The notes under the pieces were generated by a model that searched no databases, had not been told where the DNA came from, and saw only the letters and a program-made list of their open reading frames with translations. 21,188 bases of DNA from Dunaliella salina (Eukaryota > Chlorophyta > Chlorophyceae > Chlamydomonadales > Dunaliellaceae): NCBI GenBank assembly GCA_002284615.2, contig MU070288.1:21004-42191 (forward strand). Direction: 5' to 3'. How positions within the stretch are numbered: position 1 is the stretch's first letter; every line of letters begins with the position of its first letter. Positions 1-12,400 of this stretch are shown here, piece by piece. The position numbers were made by a program, and so were the translations under genes.

Positions 1-385
1 ATATATATGCTTATATAACTGCGCACTCACCTCCTGGCTTCGGCTGGCCCCTGTGCAAGGAAGGTGCCCATCCTTAGGTGTTGGATAGCTTTCTCTGAGG
101 CTAAGGGGTGGGTCGTGAGTGCCGGAGGGGGCCTCTTGACACAATTGTCATGGTTGTCCAGGCAGAGGCCAACTCGCTGGAATAGATTTATGTGCTCCTT
201 GTCCTAATGGTCTGAATCTGGTTGGGCACACTCTTAGTTTCAGCGCAGACTGTGGGGTCCTTCCTCAATGTACACTGGCTTATGCCCAACGTACACTTGT
301 TCTCCGTCTTCTTCTCTTTCTTCTTCTTCTTCTACTTCTAGGCTTCACAGTTCCGTAAGCACGCCCTTGAAGGTGACAAGCGTGA
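1..385. other. no gene seen; CTT-rich tract at 301-343
   Basis: No reading frame with convincing composition was found. The stretch opens with a short AT-rich run (ATATATATGCTTATATAA) and holds a pyrimidine-rich CTT/TCT microsatellite at about 301-343. The minus-strand frame annotated at 386-898 runs into stops here. Confidence 0.5.
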
Positions 386-898
386 TCAAGGAGGCCTTGA
401 GATGAAGTTCATGCTGTTTTCCTTTGCTCTTACGTTTCTGTGTGCTCGCTTAGAGAAAACGTTCCCCATCTTTACTCTGACATTATTGCCGATCACATAA
501 CCTTTTTGCACTGATTCAGGAATTCCTTGTAGTCTCAATTTAGTCCTGTTACTACCATTAATGAAGATGCGATGAAAGTTGTTCAAGAACTTTACAAACA
601 GTTACAAGATGTCATCCATTTCTTGCAGAACTCGGACAATGAGACTGATCGTCTCATCTCCATAGTCATAGACTTTTCTGGTTAGCTGGCACTGTCCAGC
701 AAGCCAAGCAATGCAACTCCCAGGATGATAGAAAATCCTACTGTGACTTGTAATCTTGCGCGCGTACGAGAAGGATTGATCTCTTCGGTGACGCGTGCAA
801 CAGAACAGTTGAAATGAATTGTGTTCAAGATGCACGCTTGAGGATCCTGCACTCTTGGTTATGGATGCCCATCCCATCTGGAGAGCTACCAGGTACAC
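386..898 (-). pseudogene. decayed minus-strand reading frame, product unknown
   Basis: On the minus strand, one frame stays open from 898 to 386 apart from a single in-frame TAA at 602-604. The two halves, 98 and 66 codons, are in the same frame. The N-terminal half has mixed composition and ends near VLQEMDDIL; the C-terminal half starts LFVKFLNNFHRIF and becomes basic (KMGNVFSKRAHRN). There is no low-complexity bias, which is unlike a chance frame in a repeat. I do not recognise a family. It may be a remnant of a gene or a mobile-element protein, or a chance open frame. Confidence 0.25.
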
Positions 899-2022
899 AA
901 CTTAGTCCTCCTGATTATGGCTCTACACCTTGAAGGCAGAGGCTCCACCCACCACCCAAAAACACATGATTTTCAGAGCCAGAGACATCCACCTCAGTGA
1001 GCTTCAATTCTGCACAGACTTAAGCCTGAACAAACTCTCCTCACTGCACAACATCAATACAAGTACACCATTGAGAGCCTGCGCACAAAATTCTCCAAGG
1101 TACACACCACAAAAACAGAGTCTCATCACACACACCATTCTAATTGGAGTTGGAGGAACTTTTTACAACACACACACAATTGATCCCCACCTAACCAAAA
1201 GGCAAGGCCCTCAAAACTGCAACCAAGCTCCGCTATCATGCTGTTAAGATCTAAACAACAATGAACGGCACCAAACCCTTACCTTACCTAACAGCACCAA
1301 ACATGCCATACAAATTAGCAAACCCAGCAATGGGGGTTTTGGGGGCCGGGCTACGGGAGGGGCTGTTTACAGGAGAGCAAGGTTCACTGGGCGGATGGCT
1401 GACAACCTGCTGGACCCACATTAGCATGGTTGCTCATAGCTTGCGTCAGTGGGACTCATTGTTAGCGTCAGTGCTGGTTCCTGTGCAGACTCACTCAACA
1501 CAGATGCAAGAAGTCTCCTGGACCAGTCATAATGCCTGACTGTAATAGAAATTCTACCCTATTCATGAAAGGGAGGATTCAAAGTAACGAGAAAGGGTGA
1601 AGCTTGTTTTTGTTCTGGTTCATGAAAGTGAACACGTCAAACTTTGACCAATCCTTTGAAAGGACTGTGCATGCAGAATGCTTGATAGCCATCAGGGAGG
1701 AGGATGTGCGCGGAGAAATTAGTGTACTTGAGAACAAATTATGTGCAGGATGAACAAGACTCCCCCCAGACCCAAACATCCCATTTCCGGAACTCTCATT
1801 TTAACAAGCATCTTCCAGGTTCTTCTTAGTACAGGACCAATTATTTTGAATCCATGCCACACGCCAAGAAAAAAAGGGAGAACAGAAAGACAGCAATACA
1901 ATGACTTCGCTGTCCGCAAAATTGATGATGATTGTTATAATAATAATACTGTTGTCAACAACAAGGATTTTTTTTAACTACACGGATTTTAATCAAAACG
2001 ATTGAAGGACCGCTGGCGAAGG
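899..2022. other. no gene seen
   Basis: Short frames occur on both strands, but none shows the codon use of the main gene, a recognisable domain or convincing splice sites. The stretch is rich in CA runs (around 1080-1180) and holds no terminal repeats or target duplications that I could identify. Confidence 0.4.
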
Positions 2023-2217
2023 TGGGACTGATGGGACTGTTATTGGCACTGTTATTGGCATTGGTGGCACTGGAAAGACTGGTGGCACTGGAAAGATCGG
2101 TGGCATTGGTGGGACTGGCACTGGTGGGACTGGAGGAACTGGGAACGGGACTGGTGGAACTGGTGGCACTGTTGGCACTGGTGGGACTGGCACTGGTGGG
2201 ACTGGAGGGGCTGGTTG
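2023..2217. repeat. GGN-phased minisatellite (GGTGGGACT / GGCACT units)
   Basis: About 195 bp of degenerate tandem repeat built from GGNNNN hexamers such as GGTGGGACT, GGCACT and GGAACT. It keeps three-base phase, so several frames stay open. The minus strand reads as Pro-Val-Pro tracts in one frame and Ser/Thr/Pro/Ala in another; the plus strand reads Leu/Val/Ala/Gly. This resembles a coding-phase minisatellite, and no splice sites or flanking exon support a protein. Confidence 0.8.
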
Positions 2218-2942
2218 AATCAATGCTTGAATTCCTTACCCCCAATGGATGCATGAACCTGACCTAATAAAGCAGTGGTGCATTTCACACGGCGGCAGCA
2301 GTAGCAGGAGCAGCAGCTGGAAGGAAACAATATGTGAGAAAAAATTTCCATAAGCGGTGGGACCCCACCCCCCGTCATGTTAGCCTTCAAAGCATGCAGC
2401 GAAGCGCCAACCTTAAATAGATCTGCTGAATAAAAAATGCTCCTATGAATGGCACAATGCATAATTAGCCACACATCCCGTACCTAGCTTGACGGATCGG
2501 AAAAATGGACTGTGGTCAGCATCAAACTGGCAGCATGCAGGACCCCGTTTCGTCATGGCGACCCCTCACACCATCTGGTCATTACCACGGGACACCCCAT
2601 GCAATGATGAGATGCTCATCCCTCAAGCCATTGACTGCCCAACCCGAGCTGAGCCTCAATTCAGAAGGACACCTGTTGTATTCGAAGGGGGATAGGGGGG
2701 CAGAGCATCTTTGTCATCAGAATTGCAAGCAAGAAGAATTCTGTAGTTAAATAACTTGATTTGTTTCACTGTGTTCTATTGTTTTGGGAGCTTAATTGCT
2801 AACAAACCTACCATCAATCCTTTGCAGCCTGACTCAGCGGACCACTCTAAACTAAAGCGCAGCCAACAGCGCTTCAACAGAGGCAGCAGCAGCAGCGGCA
2901 GCAGCCTCGCACACACTTTCTTTTTCAAATCCGATTGCCGAG
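2218..2942. other. putative 5' flank of the repeat-domain gene
   Basis: No supported coding region. A CAG/GCA-rich tract lies at 2288-2320 and another at 2883-2910. An AT-rich CTTAAATAG occurs near 2411 but cannot be called a TATA box with any confidence. The rising GC near 2880-3300 is consistent with promoter-proximal or 5' untranslated sequence of the gene that is certain from 3331. Confidence 0.3.
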
Positions 2943-2969
2943 ATGAAGCTGCAAATGGCGCAGTCCCTG
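2943..2969 (+). CDS. candidate first coding exon (MKLQMAQSL)
   Basis: An ATG at 2943 opens nine codons and ends at CTG|GTGCGT, a possible donor in phase 0, which matches the phase of the exon starting at 3331. It follows a CAG-rich, UTR-like stretch. An alternative ATG at 3001 (MAEVLIK, then AAA|GTGTGT) would also be phase 0. Neither has independent support, and the true start could lie further upstream. Confidence 0.2.
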
Positions 2970-3330
2970 GTGCGTGTCTGTGCATGCAAGCACAATCAGC
3001 ATGGCCGAAGTTTTGATTAAAGTGTGTGTTGTGTGCGTCGTCAGTGGGGGAAAGGACAGGCAATCCTGAAAGGGGCATCTCTCTTTGCACCTGTGCTGCA
3101 TCAAGATGGTGGCTCTTGGGACGCGTGCGCATTCGCTCTCCCACCGTGCTCGTTGTCGATTTGTTGTTGCTAGCCATGCGAATGCGTGCATCGCGGGGCC
3201 GGGCAGCTCGAGCGCCCTTCTGTCGAGGGCCCACACCGAAAAACAGCATCATCTTGGTCCCTGCTGCGCTTGATTTTCCTGCGCGACGGGCTCACTCATT
3301 GGGCTTGCACTGCATCATCACGACTGACAG

Positions 3331-3468
3331 GCCGGCTCAAAGGCAGCAGCGGCCCCCAAGGCCGTGGCCCCCTCTTCTGCCAGCCGGGTCAAGGCACCGG
3401 TCTGCAAGCCGAGCCCCATGGCACGCCAGGCTGCCCCTGCACCCCGCAGGAACCAGCTGACCACCCTG
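3331..3468 (+). CDS. exon: N-terminal Ala/Pro/Lys-rich linker
   Basis: It starts after TGACAG with an in-frame stop just upstream (TGA at 3325), so the coding sequence must enter here by splicing. It encodes 46 residues beginning AGSKAAAPKAVAP and ending NQLTTL, before the donor GTGAGC. It is phase 0 on both sides. It lacks the ARTPSRP start of later linkers but shares their basic Ala/Pro composition. Confidence 0.6.
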
Positions 3469-6400
3469 GTGAGCTGCACATGTAGAGAATCTTCTGTAGA
3501 GGTTGCTGGAGATCAATGTGGTGAGGGGAGATGTTGTAGCCTGATGCCTGTGGGTGTGTATCCTGCCCGTGAGATGACGTGGCATCACACTGCCGTATAC
3601 ATACACACACAAGGATTAAGATTTTGAGGGCATGCTGTCAGCTTGTCTGATGGAATTGCCCGATTGTTGCTTGTCCAGGATATCATAAGCATGTGTCGCT
3701 GACATTTTTGCGGAGAGCATGCTCTTAGGTCTAATGACAGATGAGCCAGGTTCCTGCTGTTTCCTGAGGATGTGCCTGCTTACAAGCTTCTGAGGGAATG
3801 TTGTCAGCTAGTCTGACGGAGTGCAAGCATGCATTGCAGACATATTTGCTAAGAACATGCACTTGGGCCCAACGACAGATGGCCAGGTTCCTGCTGTCTT
3901 CTGCCTGCAGAAGTGCATGCGTAGCTTTAGGGTTTACAAGGTTACAAAAAACAAGCCATCAGTCACAACCTATGACTGCTAGGCTTCGGAGTTCACCATA
4001 GCCAATGTTCAGTGCAGGAGATCAGAAGGATTTGCTGGGATAATCTGCTGCGATGCACGGCGCACGAAAACAAGAGCATCAACATCTGTCCACATGCAGG
4101 CTGTGCTGAAGGATGCCCCTGCTGCCTCTGGTCTTGAGGGTCTAGCTGCTTGGATTTCCGCCAACTACATGGGCATGGGCAAGAGTGCAATGGATGCGCT
4201 TCCTGAGCTGCGCCGCAAGGGCATCACTGCCAGCGGCAACAGCTTTAGCATGGGCGGCAGAACCATGGATGCCACCGAGCTTGCCCAGGCTCTGCGTCTG
4301 CAGGTCGGTGCACACTTTGATGCACTTACTTTGCTCCTCTGCAGAATTCCAGGAGCAGTCATCGTTCTCCCGCCGCAGCGCAGTTGTTCCTGGTCTGATG
4401 CTCGCTGTCCTTTGTGCCTGCGCATGCTGCTGCTCCAAACAGCTCAAACAGTGCGCTTCTCCATTGGTCCATACACATGTGCTAACACAGTGCACTCCCT
4501 TGTTGGTACATACCAATAGAGAAGTGCACTGTATGCACTTGTGCTATACGCTGTAATGTGCCACACTGTAATGTGCTATGTGCTCTACACTGTATACACG
4601 AGCACTTACTCATGTGCACACTTCTCCATCGGTCTGTACCCATGTATACTTGCCCTGGTGACTCATCCAGTGTGTTTCATGCTTGCTCTGGGAGGAGAGA
4701 CCTCCTCAAAGCTCATGGTAACTGGCTGTTCTCTGTAGGCCCGCCCTGGCAGCCGCCCTTCCACCCCACCCCGTGCGGCAGCTGCGCTCTCTGCACCTGT
4801 CAGCAACTCCGCTCCTGCTGCTGCCCCTGCTGCTCCTGCTGCCAGCGCTGCTGGTTTGGAGGGTCTGGCTGCCTACATCTCCTCCAACTATGCAGGCATG
4901 GGTTTACAAAAGGTTTAGAAGGGGACTCTCCTTAATTAGCCATCATTGACAATGCGCAACTGCTAGCTGCAAGTGAAAAGTAGTGTGATGTACAGGTTGG
5001 ACAGTGAAAGCAGGTTGTGTAGCACACTGCACATGATGACTGTGTGTGCAGTAATGCAGCACCAAGGGTTGATAATCCTAGGTCAGAAGCTAGTACCAAG
5101 TGCCAGCACCAGAACATGAAATAAATCCAGTAGTTCAAGGAACACAGAGCGGACTCACAGAAGTTTGGGAGAGCACACTAGAAAAAAAGACAGCACTCGA
5201 TAAATGGCTCAAATAAGATGCGTTCAGGACCAAAGACAGGAGCGTAAGGAAATCACAAGATGTTGTGGATTTGTCGTGATGTCTACCTGCACATTCACCA
5301 AGAAGTGAGGCAGTGCTCGTCAAAATCCTTCACTGGACAGCTCTCAAGGTACATCAGCAGGAAGTTCACTCTGCACCCTCTCTTGCCTTAAGGGAGGGCC
5401 CACCCAACCTTGGTCTATCAACTCCCATCACCTCCCATTGGAAGGCCTCGCTTTTATCAGGCCCCTCCCCCGTCTCTTGTGCTCCTCGAGGCTTGTTTGC
5501 TTGCTGTCTTGCTCCATTGCTGTTGGTTTGGAGGAGGCTGTGTCAGGTTCAGAGACTTGTGCAGGAGGTAGCTGTGTAGTAGGCGCAAGTCCATCACAAG
5601 GTTCCCATCAGTACATGCTACCACACAAGCGGGAGGCTGCCGTGAAACGCTGCAAGTAGCTTGTGATCCGTCCGTGTTCTTCCTCCATCTGTCGCCACTC
5701 TGTTGCAGCATTACTAATATTGCTGTGCCACATTCTCGTTTGTACTGTACAGGCATGGGCAAGAGCACAATGGATGTGCTCCCTGAGCTGCGCCGCAAGG
5801 GCATCACCGCCAGCGGCAACAACTTTGTGATGGGTGGGCAAGTGATGAGCGCGCCTGAGATCGCCAGCGCGCTGCGCCTGCAGGTGTGCCTCGCAAGGTT
5901 TACTGCTTGAATGTGGTGCAGTGGCCGAAAGCCAGCACTGTATTCCCTCTTGAGATGCTGGTTTTGAAGGAGCAGAACACAATCATAGACCTGCATGTCA
6001 TGCAGTGCTCAGTCAGAGCACATTTAGAGACCTGTACCTCATACAGTGCCATAAACAAACCGTACGTCACTTTAAGACGCAGTAAACAAGGCTCGTGTAC
6101 AGCTGTTCCTTCCTGCAGGCAGAAAAGAGATCATATCATGGAATATCCGTTGCATCGCACAAGCACCAAGCAGAAAGCCCTTCAGTGACTCCTTGTTTCG
6201 CTTCACATCTGTCCCCCCTCCCAGGCTCGCACCCCCAGCCGCCCCAACACCCGCCCCTCTTCCCCCGCGCGCTCTGCACCAGCTGCTCCTGCCGCGCCTG
6301 CTGCCCCGGTAAGCAGTGCTCAGTGTGTCTTTCTTGGCGTGGAAAGGTTAGGATTCATCCTTCTTTATGCCTGCATAAGGGCATCTTTCCGGGATTGGAC

Positions 6401-9400
6401 TCAGGAACTTGTTTGCTCCTGGGGGAGCACCCCGCAGCGTGCTGCCTTGCTGGGTGTCTTTGATGTGCTTGTGGGGGCTCCTGAGCAAGTGCTGCTGGGC
6501 ATGTGAGTGATGCCAGGGCGCCTAGGCATGTGCTGCTGGCGCGGGCTTGTTGGCTGAATTTGTTGTGCCCACAGCCACCTGGCTGAGCAGTTGGCTCAGC
6601 TGCTGCTATGCCCAAGGAAGGTTTCAATGTCTTTTATTGTCTGAGGCATGGGTATGGGTATAGTTTTAGGTTAGTTTGCATGAGGTTTTGGCCTTCAGCC
6701 AGCTTATTTGATGCTCAGCCTAGGCTGCTTAGCTTGCTGGACATTGCCAGCCACACAAGAAAGTCCATGATCTCAGAAAGAGAAAACACAGCTCATTCAA
6801 ATTTTGCCGAAGAAAACAGCAAATATTACAGCTATGCTCGGAATAATAAAATCCAATCTGACCGAGGGGAATTCTCGTCTGAGGAGAAACCTCCAAGGAG
6901 AGATAAGCATACGACATTTGTCTCGAAGAGCACAAATGTTTGCACAAGTACAAAGGAAAATGGCATGTTTCTCGTCTTGCAGATCATGTAGACCACAAAG
7001 ATCACAGTGACCATTAACGCCAGCCTGCCAACAAGCTCTCTCTACTCCCTTAGTCTGAAACAGGAAATGTTGGGTGTGGATAAGGACACAAGTTCAGCCA
7101 GCACCTTCTTGCGCCTTGACCTCTTTTTTTCCTGCAACAGGTAATACTCATGGGGGGGTTTTGTGAGAAGGACAGGAGCAAATAATGTGCTGGGATGCAT
7201 GAAATTTTGAGCAGCACTCCTCCCATCCTGATCTCTTCATTTCCTCCAACGATTAAGATGGAATGTTCCTCTCTTGGTATTGCAGGCCTCCAGCCCTGCT
7301 CCTGCTGCCAGCGCCTCTGGCTCTTTGGATTCCCTGGCTGCCTACATCTCCGCCAACTACATGGGCATGGGCAAGTCCGCAATGGATGTCCTTCCTGAGC
7401 TGCGCCGCAAGGGCATCTCCGCCAGCGGCAACAGCTTTGTGATGAATGGGCAAATGATGAGCGCACCAGAGATCGCCAGTGCTCTGCGCCTGCAGGTAAG
7501 AGCAAACTCCGAGATTACTTTGCAGAAGGGCTCTTTATGCCAGGATTTTTCGAGGCAGCCCATCTTTTTGACCTGAGGCGTCCGTGAACAACCAACTAAA
7601 TTGTTTCAGGTCCTCACGCTTTATGGTTTAAAGCCAACAAACTCCCTTCTCGATCCCATGAGGCTGGCCATCCTTTTGGCCAAGATCGCATCCTGCTTTG
7701 TGTGAGAAGGTAGCAGGCTGAGGCCAAACCCCCTTTTTTTCCACTTGATGGAAGGTGCTTGAGAAAGACAAGAATTGCATCGCCAAAGGAAAGGAGGAGC
7801 AATTGTACTTCAAAAGAATTTCAGGATCAGGAACATTGAGAGCAAGGAGGCACTAAGCTTGTTCATTCTTTCAGCCGTCTCTTCCGGTATGTGTGCTAAA
7901 AGCAAGCGTGGTGATTGAGAAGGCAGTTCAGACAGGCAAGCTCCATGACACCATACGACAGTAATCGCACGCATTTCAAGGTGCTTGCACTTCTTTTCAC
8001 GTGTGTCGCAGGTAGCACAAGCATCAGGAAATGCTTGCGATCCCTGTTGTATGGTGTCATGGAGCTTGTCTGTGCAGGAGGGCAAGGAGGCACTACATGC
8101 AGAGGGGAGAGGCAGACAAATTCTTGCACTCCCTCTTACACGGTGTCATGGAGCTTTTCTGTAGAAGAGAGGAAGCTCTGTATACCGGGGGAAGGGGAGA
8201 GAACCTCTTGGAGACTGTAGAAACCATTTTCCTGTGTTCAAGCTCAGCATGACTGGTATAATGCCAAGTACTGCGTATACCAATTAAGGAAAGATGGTCC
8301 TCCCGCTGCCCCCCCCGCCTAGGCATAAAGGAGAATCATTAACCGACTTCCAACCAGACCTCCGATTGACCCCCTTTTTCTTGGCTCCACGCATCATTGC
8401 AATCTGCAACTCTGTGCCAAACTGGAGGTGGCAGCTTGCAGCACAGGGCAAGCTGATGGAGGTCCAGCATCCTGCGCCCATATCCGGTTCAATAGGTCTC
8501 CCCACCGGCATGCTCCCCCTGTGCCACCTCTGCAAGATCTGACATCTTAGCATGGTTAGACGACCTAAGAGCAGCTGTAGGCCAGGGGCGCTGGTCATTT
8601 GGTGCAAGTTCAAAAGTCCACTCTTTTCCATTGTACTCGAAATGGGTGCAAAACAGCCTCTCGAGCCACACAGTGCACCTCCACATCCCGACTTCTCAGC
8701 TATTCTCAATGCTTGGGACATGAAAACACGTTTGGCCATGTTTGGTAAACTTAGAGCACACAGACTTGCATGCAAAAAGTGCAGATGCCATAATGGCACT
8801 GTGAGGGGGAATCCAGCTGCGGGGGGAAGCAGATGCCAAAGGCTGAGGGGCTGCCTCTCCACCAGAATTTAAAATTTTGCACTGAACTCGAGACATATCA
8901 AATACAACCTCGTCTACGAATCCAAGTGAAAATTCTGTGATACACCACTCAGCTTGAGTTGCATCAACTTCTATGCAGGCCCGCACACCCAGCCGCCCAT
9001 CCACCCCCACCCGCTCTCGTCCTGCTGAGCCAGCTCCCGCCAGCTACTCCGCTCCTGCTGCTGCGCCAGCTGCTCCTGCTGCCCCTGCCCCCAGCGCCTC
9101 TGGTCTGGAGGTGTGTGTTTCTGTTGAAGCCAGCTGTTTTGAATTGAGATACCTTCTCCTCTCGGCAGAGAGACGATGGGGCTGCACAGATGCCACGTGT
9201 GTAATTGGCATTTTTACTCAGGCAAGCACGTTCTTTGGTTCTCGCATGAAAGGACCTCGAGTGCTCACACTCTCTGCCACGCATTCAAGCATGGGTTTGC
9301 AAGGTAGAGACTTGCTGCACGCATCACCTGCATACTCCTTGAATGTTGAAGCATGCATTACCTGCGTACTCTTAAAATGTTGCCGAAACATGCAGGGCCT

Positions 9401-12400
9401 TGCTGCCTACATCTCCACCAACTACATGGGCATGGGCAAGAGCGCAATGGATGCGCTGCCAGAGCTGCGCCGCAAGGGCATCACCGCCAGCGGCAACAGC
9501 TTCGTCATGAACGGCCAGCTGATGGATGCTAATGGCATTGCCCAGGCGCTGCGCCTGCAGGTAGGGAGATATGTGGCAAGTGGCTGAGATATGGTCCTCC
9601 TGCATCTTTTTGGCCATGGATTGATCATCCCAGCATCATCAGCTGTGATATGAGTAGGGTTGGCCAGTTCCGTAGGTGTATAATATACGAAGAAAATACG
9701 GGTACGTAAATACGGCGTATAATTCAGACCCTGCCCCCGTATCCGTATTCCGAATGAGTCTGTATATACGGAAAAATACGTATTTTCTACGTATTATACG
9801 GGGGAAATCCGTAGCTTCGACTGGCCTTCTACGCATCGACATGCCTTCGAAACAGGAAAACTTTGATATTTAAGCAACTGAACATAGACATTTAAAATGG
9901 ATAACATGGAACATAGTGAAGGAGAGACAGAGGCTGCAGCAGAGGGCTCTTTGTCAGGGGCTCATGGGGAGGGCTCTCAGGGTCAGGGCAGCAGGAGCTC
10001 AGCAGGAGGAGCAGGCTCAGCACCAACAGGGGCAGCAGCAGGCAGCACTGACAAGGGAGAGAAGCAAGGCAGAGAAAAAGAGAAGCCTGAGGACACGCTC
10101 AAGCGCCTCAGCAACCTCAAGAAGAAAAGTCAGGGAGATTTCTGGCAGTGGCTGGAGCCTGTGCTGATTACTGAGGTTGTGAATAAGGAGGAGGTGCAAG
10201 TGTGCAAGCTCAAGTGTGTGAGAGGGGACGGGGTGTGCGGGAAGCTCCTAGGGACGGCCAACCCCTCCAGGACAGCCAAGGAGCACTTCACAGCCAGGGG
10301 TTGCAGGGGTTTCAAGCAAGATCAAGGGCAGGCAAACCTGCAGCAGCAGCAGCAGCATTGTGCAGCAACCCCTCTGGGAGGTAAGCGCCCACCCCCAGCC
10401 CCAGGCAGCAACAGCAGCACCAGCAAGCAGCCCCGCATTACCCAGTGGGCGGTCAGTGCTCGGCAGCTGCAAGATGCAAGGCAGCACCTCTCCCGCTTCT
10501 TCTTCAAGTCTGGCACTGCACTGCGCTTGGTGGAGCATGAGGACCTGCTTCTTGCCTTTGGAGCCCTAGGCATTCAGAATGTTGCTTGCTATTGGAGGCT
10601 GTGGCATGTGCGCGCACTTTTGGCGCCTCCAGCCCTCCAACTGCAAATTTTTTCAGAACCATATTTCATGAGCAAAATCTACTCTTAAAAAGCTGCAGAT
10701 TGACCCCCCTATGGTTCCATTTGGGGCACTTACAAAATTCTGGATTCTACGGAATACGGGCATTATACGTATCATACGGTATAAATACGTTATTTATACG
10801 TATCTGGGATTCTGACATATGGAACTGGCCAACCCTAGATATGAGGTGGCAAAGCGGTTGAAACAAAACCTGGTCATTTCATTTCTATTTTTTGACAGTT
10901 GTTTTAGGAAAAGGACCATAGGTCCTTGTGCTGAGAGCAGTGTGAAGACCTGATTGTTTCTTGTGCTAATCATGAAAGCTGGAGTGGTTGTAGACAGTGA
11001 GGTAACGGTCCAGTGACTCATCCTGGCTTCACCAACAGTCTACCGCTGCTGTGAAATTGTGTGCACATGTGCAGTGCCAAAATGTCATCCAAGAAGGGGA
11101 AACAGGATGCCAGCAACGCCTCATGCCGAGTTTGTGCAAGAACATCTTTTCTTCATTTCCCTGGATCTGACGCTCTTGTTTCTGAACGGCTTCCGTGCTC
11201 GCAGGCTCGCACACCCAGCCGCCCCAACACTCGCCCCTCCTCCCCCGTGCGTTCTGCCCCTGCTCCTGCTGCTGCCCCTGCTGCTCCTGCTGCTCCGGTG
11301 AGGACTGAGACCTGGAACACAAAAGCCAGACATGGAGAGGCAGGAAGAAGTTCAGATTTGGCAAGAAAAAATCTGCACAGAGCTAGTTGAGGAAGCAGGC
11401 ACCTTCACTGCGGCCACTGGTTGGGAGTTGATGTGCACCTTTGGTGCGTTCCACGATCTTTTTGTTGTTGTTGGCTGGCTACCTATCTGAGCTGCCTTAG
11501 TGTCCCTCCTTGGCTTGCAGACCCCTGCGGTGTCAGACGCCTCATCGAGCCGCCCTGGCCTCGAAGGCCTGGCTGCCTGGATCTCCTTGAACTTCTCAGG
11601 AATGGGCAAGTCTGCAATGGATGTGCTCCCTGAGCTGAGGCGCAAGGGCATCTCCGCCAGTGGCAACAGCTTTGTCATGAACGGCCAGCTGATGAGTGGA
11701 CCAGAGATCGCCAGCGCTCTGCGCCTGCAGGTGAAATTGCAGGATAGGATGGGATAGGACGAGTTGAAAATGCAGGACGCCGTGCTCATGCATCAGATGA
11801 CCTTAACAGTCTGAAGTCCTTGTCAAGGAAGTCGATGTGTCTGTTTTTCTTGTTAGCAAGTAAAATGGTCAAACTCCGGAGCCCAGTGTTTCTGGTTCGA
11901 TCTCACATCTGCCAACACTTGAGTGGCTGCCTGGAGTTAGGCAGGTAGGCAAGGTGCAGATGTGACAATGCGTTTTAAGTGAGACATGCTAATTGCTTGC
12001 CCACTGCAGGCTCGCACCCCCAGCCGCCCATCCACCCCCACCCGCTCTCGCCCTGCCGAGCCAGCTCCTGCTAGCTACTCCGCCCCTTCGGCGGCCCCTG
12101 CTGCTGCCCCAGCCGCTCCTGCGGCCTCTGGCCAGGGTCTTGAGGGCCTGGCTGCCTACATTGCCACAAACTACACAGGTAGGATCGGCCAGATCCGTAG
12201 GTGTATAACATATGTAGAAAATAAAGACGGTTGTGGATTTATTATGGAAATACAGGTGTAATACAGGCCATATCACTCCGCAGTGTGTGAAAAGTGCAGT
12301 GTACATTATGGGTACGGAACCACAATACAGGTACGGAACACAGTATAACTGCTGTATTTATGCAAGTTTGGGATTCTGATGTATGACACTGGCGGACCCT

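Noticed and set aside
2776..3252. 158-codon minus-strand frame and overlapping plus-strand frame 3026-3460
   Set aside because: Composition is Arg/Ala-rich from a GC-rich stretch, there is no recognisable domain, and the plus-strand frame is not in the frame of the exon at 3331. Likely chance frames in promoter or 5' UTR sequence.
4166..4185. GMGKS in every domain as a Walker A (P-loop) motif
   Set aside because: The first Gly of GxxxxGK[ST] is absent (an Asn occupies that place), and no Walker B or other NTPase motif follows in the 58-residue unit.
4903..5749. Terminal inverted repeats of the domain 2 insertion
   Set aside because: The ends (TTTACAAAAGG and GTTTGTACTGTA) do not pair convincingly, so I leave the element class open.
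8284..8862. 192-codon minus-strand frame
   Set aside because: No motif, poor codon bias, overlapping frames on the other strand. Part of the region may be decayed element sequence, but no protein can be called.
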